From the NCBI GenBank assembly GCA_039793985.1, contig JBAMMC010000017.1:1-7393 (forward strand): a DNA stretch of 7,393 bases, read 5' to 3'. Below are positions 1 through 6,451 of the stretch, piece after piece. The notes beneath the pieces are model-generated. The model was not told the origin of the DNA. It was given only the letters and a program-made list of their open reading frames with translations, and did no database searches. Made by a program: the position numbers and the translations under genes. Numbering within the stretch: the stretch's first letter is position 1; every line of letters starts with the position of its first letter. Source of the stretch: ARK-14 sp002899805. GTDB taxonomy: Archaea > Thermoproteota > Thermoprotei_A > Sulfolobales > Fervidicoccaceae.

Positions 1-492
1 CAGTTCCCCGATCAGAGGGGTTTCTTCGCTGAGCTCTACAAGCGCTCTGAGTTCTCTTCCAAGGAGCTACCGAAAGACTTCGCCCAGCTCAACCTTAGCT
101 TCTCTAAGAGAGGAGTGGTCAGGGGGCTCCACTACCAGCTCATTCCCATGGAGCAGGGAAAGCTCGTATATGTTCTGAGAGGCAAGGTTTACGATGTCGC
201 CGTAGATATAAGGATGGGATCGCCATGGTTCGGAAAATATGTCGGAGAATTTCTTGAGCCTGGGTTAGCTCTCTGGATACCTCCTGGCTTCGCCCATGGC
301 TTCCAAGCTTTGGAGGATACGTACTTCCTCTATCTCGTAACTAAGGAATACTCTCCAAGCCACGAGAGGTGCATAAGGTGGAATGATCCGATAATAGGAA
401 TAAAGTGGCCTTTGAATGAGGGTATCGTTGTGAGCGAAAAGGATGGAAAGTGCCCCTCGATTGAGGAGGCTGAAACTAACTTCAGCTATTAG
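1..492 (+). CDS. rmlC: dTDP-4-dehydrorhamnose 3,5-epimerase, 5'-truncated by window edge
   Basis: The frame is open from base 1 and reads QFPDQRGFF at the very start, so the gene begins before the window; 163 residues are visible of a family usually about 180-185 long. The GTG at 115 is internal, not the start. RmlC epimerises C3 and C5 of dTDP-4-keto-6-deoxyglucose, the third step of dTDP-L-rhamnose synthesis in the cytoplasm. Family hallmarks are present in order, counted from the first visible codon: RGFFAE (6-11), QLNLSFS (29-35), RGLHYQ with the catalytic base His44 (41-46), the Lys54 strand, VAVDIR with Asp69 of the His-Asp pair, WIPPGFAHGF (92-101), catalytic Tyr117 in the KEYSP segment, and a terminal NDPIIGIKWP. 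It is a cupin-fold enzyme. Other rml genes are expected upstream, outside the window. The identification is secure; rhamnose rather than a related deoxysugar is the usual but not proven product. Confidence 0.95.
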   Translation, partial: QFPDQRGFFAELYKRSEFSSKELPKDFAQLNLSFSKRGVVRGLHYQLIPMEQGKLVYVLRGKVYDVAVDIRMGSPWFGKYVGEFLEPGLALWIPPGFAHGFQALEDTYFLYLVTKEYSPSHERCIRWNDPIIGIKWPLNEGIVVSEKDGKCPSIEEAETNFSY

Positions 493-502
493 AGGATGGT
501 AG

Positions 503-571
503 ATGTATCTTGAGGATCAAGAAGTCGCTTCAGTTTTTAGCTTCTTCGTGAACATAGAGCTGGTGGAATAG
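503..571 (+). CDS. Possible 22-residue mini-ORF upstream of the kinase
   Basis: An ATG at 503 with a GAGG eight to eleven bases upstream (492-495) opens a 22-codon frame, beginning MYLEDQEV and ending NIELVE, closed by TAG at 569-571. It lies in the same frame as the kinase gene that starts four bases later at 575, and the kinase's likely Shine-Dalgarno (GGTG, 562-565) sits inside it. It could be a small leader peptide coupled to kinase translation, a degraded former N-terminus, or chance. I recognise no family. Low confidence that it is a real protein. Confidence 0.2.
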   Translation: MYLEDQEVASVFSFFVNIELVE

Positions 572-574
572 AGG

Positions 575-1183
575 GTGGATAAGCTCATCGTCATCTCGGG
601 GAGCGACGGCAGCGGCAAAACGACATCTGCTCTGCTTTTAGCATCCTATCTATCTAGGAGATCAGAGACATCGATACACTGGTTCAGGGGAAGCCACATG
701 CATGTATCGTTGCTCTACAGGCTATTCAGGAAGCTAGGGATCCTCAGGGGGGAAGATAACCCTTACTATGGCGTCTCGATTCCCAGAAAAGCGAGATTCC
801 CATTCTCCTTATTGGAGTTCTCGGGGATCCTCCCCCTCTTCCTTGCGAGGTTCTTTAAGAGGCTTGTATCAGATTATTTAGTTTGTGATAGGGGAGCGCT
901 CGACTTCGCTATATGGGTTTCAGCGACTCTGAATTATCCGGAATTCTTGAGATCTCTGCTGGGGAAGTTCTCGCTCTCCCTCGCTTCTAGGGAGAAGCCT
1001 ATTCTCCTGACAGCTCCCCCCGATATTCTCATGGCGAGATCCAAGACTCCTAGAGCTTTTCTATATAAGGAGCATGTTCTTTACGAGATTCTGGGAAAGT
1101 ATTTTTCAAGATGTGTCATAGACACTTCTGAACTGAGCCCCATCGAAGTAGTTGCCAGGGTGTTGAAGTGCGTTGGAAACTAA
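575..1183 (+). CDS. Thymidylate-kinase-like P-loop kinase of a glycan cluster
   Basis: A 202-residue P-loop phosphotransferase. The N-terminus carries a textbook Walker A, GSDGSGKTT (9-17, Lys15), of the form GxDGxGKTT typical of thymidylate kinases. A CDR motif (104-106) matches the DR motif of the same family, and the LLTAPPDILMARSK stretch (144-157) matches the strand and helix where thymidylate kinases have LDVPPEVALAR. The usual arginine-rich LID segment is not evident, and residues 35-100 are unlike a standard Tmk, so the substrate may not be dTMP. The GTG start is the first possible one after an in-frame TAG at 569-571; GGTG at 562-565 is the ribosome binding site. The gene overlaps the next by 11 bases, so the two are translationally coupled. 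The position after rmlC suggests a role in sugar-nucleotide or polyprenol/glycan phosphorylation, which is inference. A true dTMP kinase remains possible. Confidence 0.75.
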   Translation: MDKLIVISGSDGSGKTTSALLLASYLSRRSETSIHWFRGSHMHVSLLYRLFRKLGILRGEDNPYYGVSIPRKARFPFSLLEFSGILPLFLARFFKRLVSDYLVCDRGALDFAIWVSATLNYPEFLRSLLGKFSLSLASREKPILLTAPPDILMARSKTPRAFLYKEHVLYEILGKYFSRCVIDTSELSPIEVVARVLKCVGN

Positions 1184-2036
1184 TACGGTTAAGCTTATCA
1201 GAGCTCTCGAAGGCTCAGCGAAGCTTGAAGAAGATGAGCTGAGAGGACTTTTGAAGCTTGCTGGAGAGAACAAGGTGCTCCTGGGGCTCTTGAGAAAAAC
1301 GAATTCACGTGATGAAATAAGAAGAGATGAGGAGAGAAGATACAGAAGGTTCGCTGGAAGCGTTATCGAGGTAGCCGAAGCTCTAAAAGATCTGAACTAC
1401 GCACTTCACAAGTTCAGAAAGCCAGTTGAGCACGTTTCAGTAGACATCGATGTCCTCATCGATAGGAGGGATCTAACCGAAGCTGCCAGGAGGCTCTCGG
1501 ATAGAGGATTCAGGGTCGAGGTCAGCGAGAAATATACTGTGACCATGACCAGGGGTTCAACAATAGTTGACCTCTATACGAATCCTGCTTTCGCCTGGGT
1601 TATCTATCTGGATGGTTCCAAGCTGCTCGAGTGTTGCACCGAGGATTTCGAATTCGAGGGATACACGCTGAAAGGTCTGAGCAGAGAGGCAGAGGTCGTT
1701 GTCTCTGCATCGCACGCAGTCTACAAGGAACATATCTATCTATTAATAGACTATTTCACTGTCAAGAAGTGGCTCAATGAGAGGGCTTTGAAGCTCTCAG
1801 CTGAGCTCGGAGCAGAGGAATCGATAAAGATCGCTTCCATGCTGAACGATTTGGTTGAAAGCGGCTCGATGGAGTTGCCTTCGAGGATCCCCCCGGCTCT
1901 CCTCGCCAGAGCCTATTCGCTTAAGTTTCTTAAAGATGAAGAGTTCAGAGCAACATCTCCGAACTTACTGAAGTACCTCATTTCTGAGAGAGCGGGTAAA
2001 GCTATATTCTGGAGGTTAACTAGAAAAACATACTGA
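1173..2036 (+). CDS. Nucleotidyltransferase-fold protein (PF14907-like)
   Basis: A 287-residue protein. The centre looks like the uncharacterised nucleotidyltransferase family NTP_transf_5: a strand with SVDIDVLID (89-97) gives the paired metal carboxylates Asp91 and Asp93, a helix and RGFRVEV follow (111-117), and STIVDLYT (129-136) supplies a third carboxylate, Asp133. A later helical part includes a KEHIYLLIDYF stretch (185-195) like the C-terminal helical segment of that family. The helical, highly charged N-terminus (1-60) is rich in Glu, Lys and Arg. The start is TTG at 1173; an in-frame TGA at 1164-1166 excludes anything further upstream, and GGGTG at 1158-1162 can serve as ribosome binding site. 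It overlaps the kinase gene by 11 bases. Such proteins would transfer a nucleotide to a sugar, lipid or protein; the acceptor cannot be told. The family call is from motif reading only. Confidence 0.65.
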   Translation: METNTVKLIRALEGSAKLEEDELRGLLKLAGENKVLLGLLRKTNSRDEIRRDEERRYRRFAGSVIEVAEALKDLNYALHKFRKPVEHVSVDIDVLIDRRDLTEAARRLSDRGFRVEVSEKYTVTMTRGSTIVDLYTNPAFAWVIYLDGSKLLECCTEDFEFEGYTLKGLSREAEVVVSASHAVYKEHIYLLIDYFTVKKWLNERALKLSAELGAEESIKIASMLNDLVESGSMELPSRIPPALLARAYSLKFLKDEEFRATSPNLLKYLISERAGKAIFWRLTRKTY

Positions 2037-2060
2037 AGGATTGGCTTTTCTGATCGAAAC

Positions 2061-2085
2061 TTTTTCTATACTTTAAAGCTTTTTT
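2061..2085 (+). terminator. Poly-T termination region after the glycan genes
   Basis: A T5 run (2061-2065) and a T6 run (2080-2085) lie 25-50 bases after the stop of the nucleotidyltransferase gene. Archaeal RNA polymerase terminates at oligo-T in the coding strand without needing a strong hairpin, and none is evident here. The position between two same-strand units with a separate promoter downstream supports the call. Confidence 0.5.
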
Positions 2086-2263
2086 CGCTTACCGAAGTTT
2101 TGAAGAAAGCATCAGTTTCCAGGCAATAGAAAATCTAAAAAGCAGAAGGCTCGCGGGCTCAAGGCAAAAGTTCCAGTTAAAAGAATTTAGATTGATAAAG
2201 TGGTGCATGAATATAAAAAATATTTAGAATATATCAAAATCTATAGATATTAGAGATCTTTTT

Positions 2264-2278
2264 AGTAAGTTATATAAA
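2264..2278 (+). promoter_or_regulatory. Archaeal TATA/BRE promoter of pstSCAB
   Basis: TTATATAAA at 2270-2278 is a strong archaeal TATA box, preceded by the purine-containing AGTAAG (2264-2269) where the TFB recognition element is expected. The usual distance of about 25 bases from the TATA centre puts the transcription start near 2298-2300, giving a 14-16 base leader that just includes the ribosome binding site. Regulation by phosphate is expected for such an operon, but the sequence shows only the palindrome at 2239-2248 as a candidate operator. Confidence 0.7.
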
Positions 2279-2303
2279 CTCCTTCTATTCTATCTTATTT
2301 TAA

Positions 2304-2309
2304 GGAGAT
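2304..2309 (+). promoter_or_regulatory. Ribosome binding site of pstS
   Basis: GGAGAT lies four bases before the ATG at 2314 and is complementary to the archaeal 16S 3' end. It fixes the start codon, and with the TATA position it leaves only a very short leader. Confidence 0.7.
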
Positions 2310-2313
2310 AAAA

Positions 2314-3516
2314 ATGAAGGAAAGAGCAATATCTTATCTGGCTGTGACTGTCATAATAGCAGTTCTAGTGCTGGCATCGGTCGGAGCATACTTGGCTCTG
2401 AGCAAAGGCAGCTCAAGCGCTCCAACATCTACACCTTCTCAGACTTCGACGCCTTCTCAAACGACCTCTGCCCCGATACAGACAACAACCCAGAAGCCCC
2501 CTGCTACAACAACGACATCTCAGCTTTCAGTGACGCTCAAGGCTGGAGGCGCGACCTTCCCGCTACCCCAGTACATAGCCTGGATAAACGAGTTCATGAA
2601 GCAGTATCCCAACATCAAGATATCTTATGAGGGTGTGGGCTCGGGGGCGGGGCAGTCCAACTTCTTCGCAGGAGTCTTCGACTTCGCTGGAAGCGATCCG
2701 CCTCTCTCCAAATCTCAATGGAGCAACTACACGGGGAGGGTCATGCAGATCCCGATAGTCGCTGGTGCCATAGTAATAGTCTACAACGTACCGAACTTGA
2801 ACGGGCAGCTCAAGGTGACTCCAGAGATGCTCGCCATGATATACAACGGGACGATTGAGTACTGGGACGATTCAGCTATAAAGCAGGTGAACCCCAACCT
2901 CAACCTACCCCACCAGAAGATCTTCGTCGTCTTCAGATCTGATGCTTCCGGGACTCAGGAGATATTCACGACATATCTGAACGTCGCTGCCCCGCAGTAC
3001 TGGCCGACCTCCCTCGTGGGTAAGGCTCCAGACTACCCAGTTAAGGCCACTGGGAGGGCTGCCGGAGGTCAAGGTAACCCGGGAGTAGCTGCAATACTCA
3101 ACCAGACTCCATACTCAATAGGGTTCGTTGAGTGGAACTACGCCATTCAGCAGAACATGACGATGGCCCTGCTCAGAAATGCCAATGGGAACTATGTGCT
3201 CCCTACTACTCAGGGAATCATCGAGGCATTGAACTCCGCCGGGGGGAGCATACCTCTAGACCCCTTCGCCGACTTCAGCCAGGACATAAAGGCATTCCTC
3301 AACCTCCCAGGGAACGATTCTTACCCAATAATCGCTGCTACTCACCTCTTGGTGTGGGGCAAGTACCAGAACAAGGACGTTGCGAAGGGTATTGCCACGT
3401 TCCTGGAATGGATTCTCAAGTACGGAGATAACTACATAGTTCCTGGATATGCTCCGGTCGGGAACACGTTGAAGCAGATAGGCTATAAGGCTGTGGAAGT
3501 TCTGAACAGCCAGTGA
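2314..3516 (+). CDS. pstS: Phosphate ABC transporter, substrate-binding protein
   Basis: A 400-residue phosphate-binding protein that works outside the membrane and delivers phosphate to PstCA. Residues 6-29 are a hydrophobic segment preceded by KERA; no lipobox cysteine is present. Residues 33-69 form a Ser/Thr/Pro/Gln-rich stalk with a tandem TSTPSQ repeat (38-43, 44-49), probably O-glycosylated. The binding domain then shows PstS hallmarks: GGATFPLPQY (78-87), EGVGSGAGQ (106-114), FAGSDPPL (124-131), VFRSDASGTQEIFT (206-219) and GGQGNPGVAAI (251-261). Likely phosphate ligands by alignment with E. coli PstS are Thr81, Phe82, Ser110, Asp128, Arg208, Ser212, Gly213 and Thr214. It is first in a four-gene operon with its own promoter; pstC begins 14 bases later. 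The N-terminus resembles a class III (pilin-like) archaeal signal, an inference. Phosphate specificity is well supported because the binding-site residues are all kept. Confidence 0.95.
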   Translation: MKERAISYLAVTVIIAVLVLASVGAYLALSKGSSSAPTSTPSQTSTPSQTTSAPIQTTTQKPPATTTTSQLSVTLKAGGATFPLPQYIAWINEFMKQYPNIKISYEGVGSGAGQSNFFAGVFDFAGSDPPLSKSQWSNYTGRVMQIPIVAGAIVIVYNVPNLNGQLKVTPEMLAMIYNGTIEYWDDSAIKQVNPNLNLPHQKIFVVFRSDASGTQEIFTTYLNVAAPQYWPTSLVGKAPDYPVKATGRAAGGQGNPGVAAILNQTPYSIGFVEWNYAIQQNMTMALLRNANGNYVLPTTQGIIEALNSAGGSIPLDPFADFSQDIKAFLNLPGNDSYPIIAATHLLVWGKYQNKDVAKGIATFLEWILKYGDNYIVPGYAPVGNTLKQIGYKAVEVLNSQ

Positions 3517-3530
3517 AAGGATGAGGTGGA

Positions 3531-4454
3531 ATGCAGAGGACTCCGAAGCACGACAAGCTGTTTTTTCTATCGCTGCTCCCATTCGCTTCCATACTCATAG
3601 CTATCTTCATGTTCCTGTTCTACTTCCTCTACGAGAAGTCGATCCCCATCCTCTCATCGGAGGGGATGAAGTTCTTAATTGGGAGTGTGTGGAACCCCGA
3701 AATGAACGAGTACCAGATCTTCCCAATGCTCCTTGGAACCCTCGAGACAGCGGCGATAGCACTGCTCATCTCTATTCCGCTCAGCCTAGCGGCTGTGGCT
3801 TTTCTCAACGAGTACGTTCCTTCGGGGAGGGTGGCGAAGTGGATCACGTTGATCTTCGAGCTCTTCGCTGGAATGCCCTCCATAATATTTGGAATATGGG
3901 GGGCCCAGTACTTGGCGGGGGCTCTCAAGGATAGCTTGATGGTCCCCCTTCATAACTACTTTGGCTTCATCCCGCTCTTCTCCTGCTCCCCAATGAGCGG
4001 CTTCACCCTTTTCACGGCCTCGATCCTCCTCTCCCTCATGATAACCCCATACATGTTCTCGATGCTGAACAGCTCCTACAATTCTATTCCTAGCCACATA
4101 AGGGAAGCTGCATATTCGATAGGTTTGAGGAAGTACCAGGTCTTCAGGATCCTCCTCTCGTATATGAAGCCTGGGACCTATGCCTCCCTCCTCCTGGGCT
4201 TTGGAAAGGCCGCGGGAGAGACGGTGGCTGTCTCCCTCGTAATAGGGAACATAAACGTCGCATCCTACTGCCTCTTCTCTCCAGGAATGACGATATCTTC
4301 GCTCATAGCGAGTCAGTTCCCGGAGTCCTATCTATATCCAAACATGCTCTCAGCCCTCTATGCCGGGGGGTTGATTCTCCTGATAATAGGGATGGTGTTC
4401 AACTACCTAGGCTTCGTGCAAACGAAGAAGTTCAGAGCGAGGTTGAACCTATGA
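3531..4454 (+). CDS. pstC: Phosphate ABC transporter permease PstC
   Basis: A 307-residue membrane subunit, about six transmembrane helices: roughly 10-33, 66-92, 102-130, 157-180, 215-238 and 272-294. The extracytoplasmic loop after the first helix (34-60) and the one at 131-156 are typical of PstC. The EAA loop that docks on PstB is at 192-206 (EAAYSIGLRKYQVFR), and the signature helix follows with GFGKAAGETVAV (223-234) and VIGN (237-240). In most PstC proteins the residue at 226 is arginine; here it is lysine, a conservative change next to the conserved Glu230. The ATG at 3531 follows GAGGTG at 3523-3528, only two bases away, which is tight; AAAGG (3516-3520) is an alternative site. The stop overlaps the pstA start as ATGA. 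With PstA it forms the phosphate channel. The call is firm. Confidence 0.95.
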   Translation: MQRTPKHDKLFFLSLLPFASILIAIFMFLFYFLYEKSIPILSSEGMKFLIGSVWNPEMNEYQIFPMLLGTLETAAIALLISIPLSLAAVAFLNEYVPSGRVAKWITLIFELFAGMPSIIFGIWGAQYLAGALKDSLMVPLHNYFGFIPLFSCSPMSGFTLFTASILLSLMITPYMFSMLNSSYNSIPSHIREAAYSIGLRKYQVFRILLSYMKPGTYASLLLGFGKAAGETVAVSLVIGNINVASYCLFSPGMTISSLIASQFPESYLYPNMLSALYAGGLILLIIGMVFNYLGFVQTKKFRARLNL

Positions 4455-5293
4455 AGATGGACAAGCTCCTGGACAGGGCATTCTTCCTCGCGGTTCTCTC
4501 CATGACGGCTATAGCCATATTCCCCTTCTTCGTCCTGCTGTTCCATGTCGTAGAGAATGGCATTGAGGCTATACTCCAAGTCGGGATCTTGAGATTCTTG
4601 ACCTCCCTCCCCCCGAGTCCGGGGAATGGAATGGGGGGCGTCGGGCCAGCGGTCTTGGGAACGGTGATCGTCGTGGGGCTCTCGACCCTCTTCTCGATCC
4701 CCATATCTTTTGCTCTCTCGGTTCTGTTCGTGGAGTTCCCAAATTCTAGGATCTCAAAGATATCCTCGGTCCTCACGGATTCTCTGCTGGAGCTTCCCAG
4801 CATAATAGTTGGGATGCTCATCTACGTCTTGGTCGTAGTCCCCATGAAGACTCCCTCTATGATTGCTGGCTCCATCGCATTGACTGTTGTATCTCTGCCT
4901 ATTTACGTGACATATATGAGGAACGCTTTACTTTCGGTTCCCCCGCAGTACAGGGAGGCCGGGTACTCGATAGGGCTGAAGAAGCTCCAGGTCCTCCTGA
5001 AGGTGATGATGCCGATAGCGAGGAGGGGTCTTTCTCTATCGGTGGTGCTCGGAATTGCCAGGGCGATGGGGGAAACGGCTTCCCTCCTCTTCACGGTGGG
5101 CAATGTGCTGTATTATTATCCGAAAGATGTAGCTGAGCCTGGAACCACTCTCACTATACTGATATACAACTTCGTCCAGACTCCTTACGGGAACTACATC
5201 GCGATGGCGTGGGGCGCCGCGCTGATGATAGTCCTCTTCTATCTGCTGCTCTTCGCCATATCTAAGCTTCTGGTCAAGGAGGTGAGAATATGA
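4451..5293 (+). CDS. pstA: Phosphate ABC transporter permease PstA
   Basis: A 280-residue partner of PstC with about six membrane helices: roughly 9-33, 66-93, 113-131, 136-160, 194-217 and 250-272. The EAA loop is at 169-183 (EAGYSIGLKKLQVLL), and the following helix has GIARAMGETASL (201-212) with Arg204 and Glu208, the charged pair characteristic of Pst permeases. A proline/glycine-rich loop at 54-65 lies between helices 1 and 2. The ATG at 4451 is preferred over the one at 4457 because GAGGT (4439-4443) is seven bases upstream and it overlaps the pstC stop in the compact ATGA arrangement. The end overlaps the pstB start in the same way. Distinguished from PstC by order, length and the ARAMGET motif. 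Confidence 0.94.
   Translation: MKMDKLLDRAFFLAVLSMTAIAIFPFFVLLFHVVENGIEAILQVGILRFLTSLPPSPGNGMGGVGPAVLGTVIVVGLSTLFSIPISFALSVLFVEFPNSRISKISSVLTDSLLELPSIIVGMLIYVLVVVPMKTPSMIAGSIALTVVSLPIYVTYMRNALLSVPPQYREAGYSIGLKKLQVLLKVMMPIARRGLSLSVVLGIARAMGETASLLFTVGNVLYYYPKDVAEPGTTLTILIYNFVQTPYGNYIAMAWGAALMIVLFYLLLFAISKLLVKEVRI
5278..5285 (+). promoter_or_regulatory. Strong ribosome binding site of pstB inside pstA
   Basis: GGAGGTGA is a full match to the archaeal anti-Shine-Dalgarno sequence, four bases before the pstB ATG. It lies in the last codons of pstA, so pstB can be loaded independently as well as by re-initiation from the ATGA overlap. It is the strongest such site in the operon. Confidence 0.75.
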
Positions 5294-6060
5294 GGGAAGT
5301 TATAAGGACCGAGAGGCTCTCGTTCTGGTACGGGAGCAAGAAGGTGCTCCACGATGTGGAGCTGAGCATAATGGAGAACAGCATAACCGCGATCCTGGGT
5401 CACTCTGGCTCGGGGAAGAGCACCCTCCTCAAGGTCTTCAACAGAATGACAGACCTCATACCTGGAGCTAGGATGAGCGGGAAAGTTGAGGTCTTCGGGA
5501 AGGACGTGAGGGAGTGGGATCCATATGAACTGAGGAGGAGGATGGGGATGCTGTTCCAGATCCCCAACCCCTTCCCCCATCTGAGCATTTACGATAACGT
5601 GGCCATTGCTGCTCAGGTATCTCGAAACATCAAGGATAAGAAGGAGATCCAGGCAACTGTGGAGTGGGCCCTGAGGGCAGCGGCCCTGTGGGATGATGTC
5701 GAGGACAGGCTCGATGATTTCCCATACAAGCTAAGCGGGGGGCAGCAGCAGAGGCTATGCCTCGCTAGAGCCCTAGCCATGAAGCCCGAGATACTGCTTC
5801 TCGATGAGCCTACTGCGAACATAGACTTCGAGAACACGATAATAATAGAGAACGCTCTCAAGGATATAGCCAAGAGCTCCGGTATAACGATCGTTATAGT
5901 AACTCATCTCCCGGACCAAGCTGTAAGAGTCTCAGATCACATGATAATAATGAACAGAGGAGTGGTGGTGGAGAAGGGGAAGACAGAAGAGATAGTTAGG
6001 AATCCGAGGGAGAAGTTCACGAAGCTACTCTTCAATGGGTTCTTCCGGGAAAAAATTTAA
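5290..6060 (+). CDS. pstB: Phosphate ABC transporter ATP-binding protein
   Basis: A 256-residue ABC ATPase that dimerises under PstCA at the inner face of the membrane. Walker A is GHSGSGKST (37-45), the Q-loop glutamine is Gln90, the signature LSGGQ is at 148-152, Walker B with catalytic Glu is ILLLDEP (168-174), and the H-loop histidine is His206. PstB-specific marks are FQIPNPFPHLSIYDNVA (89-105), where other ABC proteins differ, and THLPDQAVRVSDH (205-217). An aromatic A-loop residue, Tyr14, is in place. The D-loop reads TANID rather than the common SALDP. Length is standard for PstB. The ATG at 5290 overlaps the pstA stop. The stop TAA at 6058-6060 overlaps the stop of the convergent vapC, so no gap or phoU follows. 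Other anion importers have similar ATPases, but the context settles phosphate. Confidence 0.95.
   Translation: MREVIRTERLSFWYGSKKVLHDVELSIMENSITAILGHSGSGKSTLLKVFNRMTDLIPGARMSGKVEVFGKDVREWDPYELRRRMGMLFQIPNPFPHLSIYDNVAIAAQVSRNIKDKKEIQATVEWALRAAALWDDVEDRLDDFPYKLSGGQQQRLCLARALAMKPEILLLDEPTANIDFENTIIIENALKDIAKSSGITIVIVTHLPDQAVRVSDHMIIMNRGVVVEKGKTEEIVRNPREKFTKLLFNGFFREKI
6050..6055 (-). terminator. Oligo-T terminator of vapBC within the pstB 3' end
   Basis: On the minus strand six T residues begin two bases after the vapC stop codon. They are the complement of the A-run that encodes the last Glu-Lys of PstB. A T6 run directly after a stop is a credible archaeal terminator. No hairpin is needed or seen. 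Confidence 0.4.
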
Positions 6061-6449
6061 GGGACTTCAGCCGATCGCATAGCTTTGATATATTTGGAAG
6101 CTATATCCTTCAGCTTTTCATCGTCTGTTACTAAAGTAAAGCCGTTCCTAATGGCTATATATAAATAGACTGCATCGTAAACTGTTATACCTTCTTTTAA
6201 AGCTAAATTTAAAGCCTCGCCCTCAAAACCGGTTATGGAATAAGCCTCTATTGAAGAGAAGATCTTTGCTATGGAGCCTGCAAGCTTTAATGCTGTTTCC
6301 TCCTTAAGCCTTTTGAGCAAAAACGCTTCTTTCCAAACAGCATTCAAGCACTCATACAGAGCTAAATCTGTTGTGCTTGCATTTTCAAATGCTTCTAGCT
6401 TTTTGTTCTTAATCAAGTTTATAATAGCGCTTGCATCCAGCAGATACAA
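6057..6449 (-). CDS. vapC: VapC-family PIN-domain toxin ribonuclease
   Basis: A 130-residue PIN domain, the full length of a VapC toxin. The magnesium-binding acidic residues are all present: Asp5 (LLDASAI), Glu33 (YECLNAVWKE), Asp92 (VYDAVYLYIA) and Asp109/Asp110 (LVTDDEKL). VapC toxins cleave structured RNA such as tRNA or rRNA loops and are held inactive by VapB. The start is TTG at 6449, two bases after the vapB stop; no ATG or GTG is available in frame just upstream, and GGAGG (minus strand, about 6464-6460) is a suitable ribosome binding site. The 3' end meets pstB tail to tail, sharing TTAA. The gene is AT-richer than the pst genes, fitting an acquired module. Because the catalytic set is intact, it is likely active. 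The RNA target is not visible from sequence. Confidence 0.88.
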   Translation of the reverse strand: MYLLDASAIINLIKNKKLEAFENASTTDLALYECLNAVWKEAFLLKRLKEETALKLAGSIAKIFSSIEAYSITGFEGEALNLALKEGITVYDAVYLYIAIRNGFTLVTDDEKLKDIASKYIKAMRSAEVP

Positions 6450-6451
6450 AG

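Larger units (their letters stand above)
2037..2313. other. 277-base intergenic region before the pst operon
   Basis: No convincing gene is seen on either strand. The left part has the poly-T terminator, the centre is A-rich with a short GC patch (about 2150-2160), and the last 110 bases are strongly AT-rich and hold the pstS promoter. A perfect 10-bp palindrome, ATCTATAGAT, lies at 2239-2248, about 22 bases upstream of the TATA box. A second TATA-like stretch occurs at 2211-2219 but is too far from pstS to be preferred. Confidence 0.6.

Noticed and set aside
115..492. RmlC starting at the GTG at 115
   Set aside because: The frame stays open to base 1 and the upstream residues match conserved RmlC sequence, so the GTG is internal and the gene is cut by the window edge.
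2425..2460. Tandem DNA repeat as a mobile or CRISPR-like element
   Set aside because: It is an 18-base coding duplication giving TSTPSQ twice in the PstS stalk, which explains it fully.
3256..4097. Long minus-strand and alternative-frame open frames across pstS and pstC
   Set aside because: They lie opposite or inside well-supported pst genes, show no family motifs, and have compositions expected of shadow frames.
4432..5103. Minus-strand open frames within pstA
   Set aside because: No recognisable domain or ribosome binding site; fully covered by the pstA coding frame.
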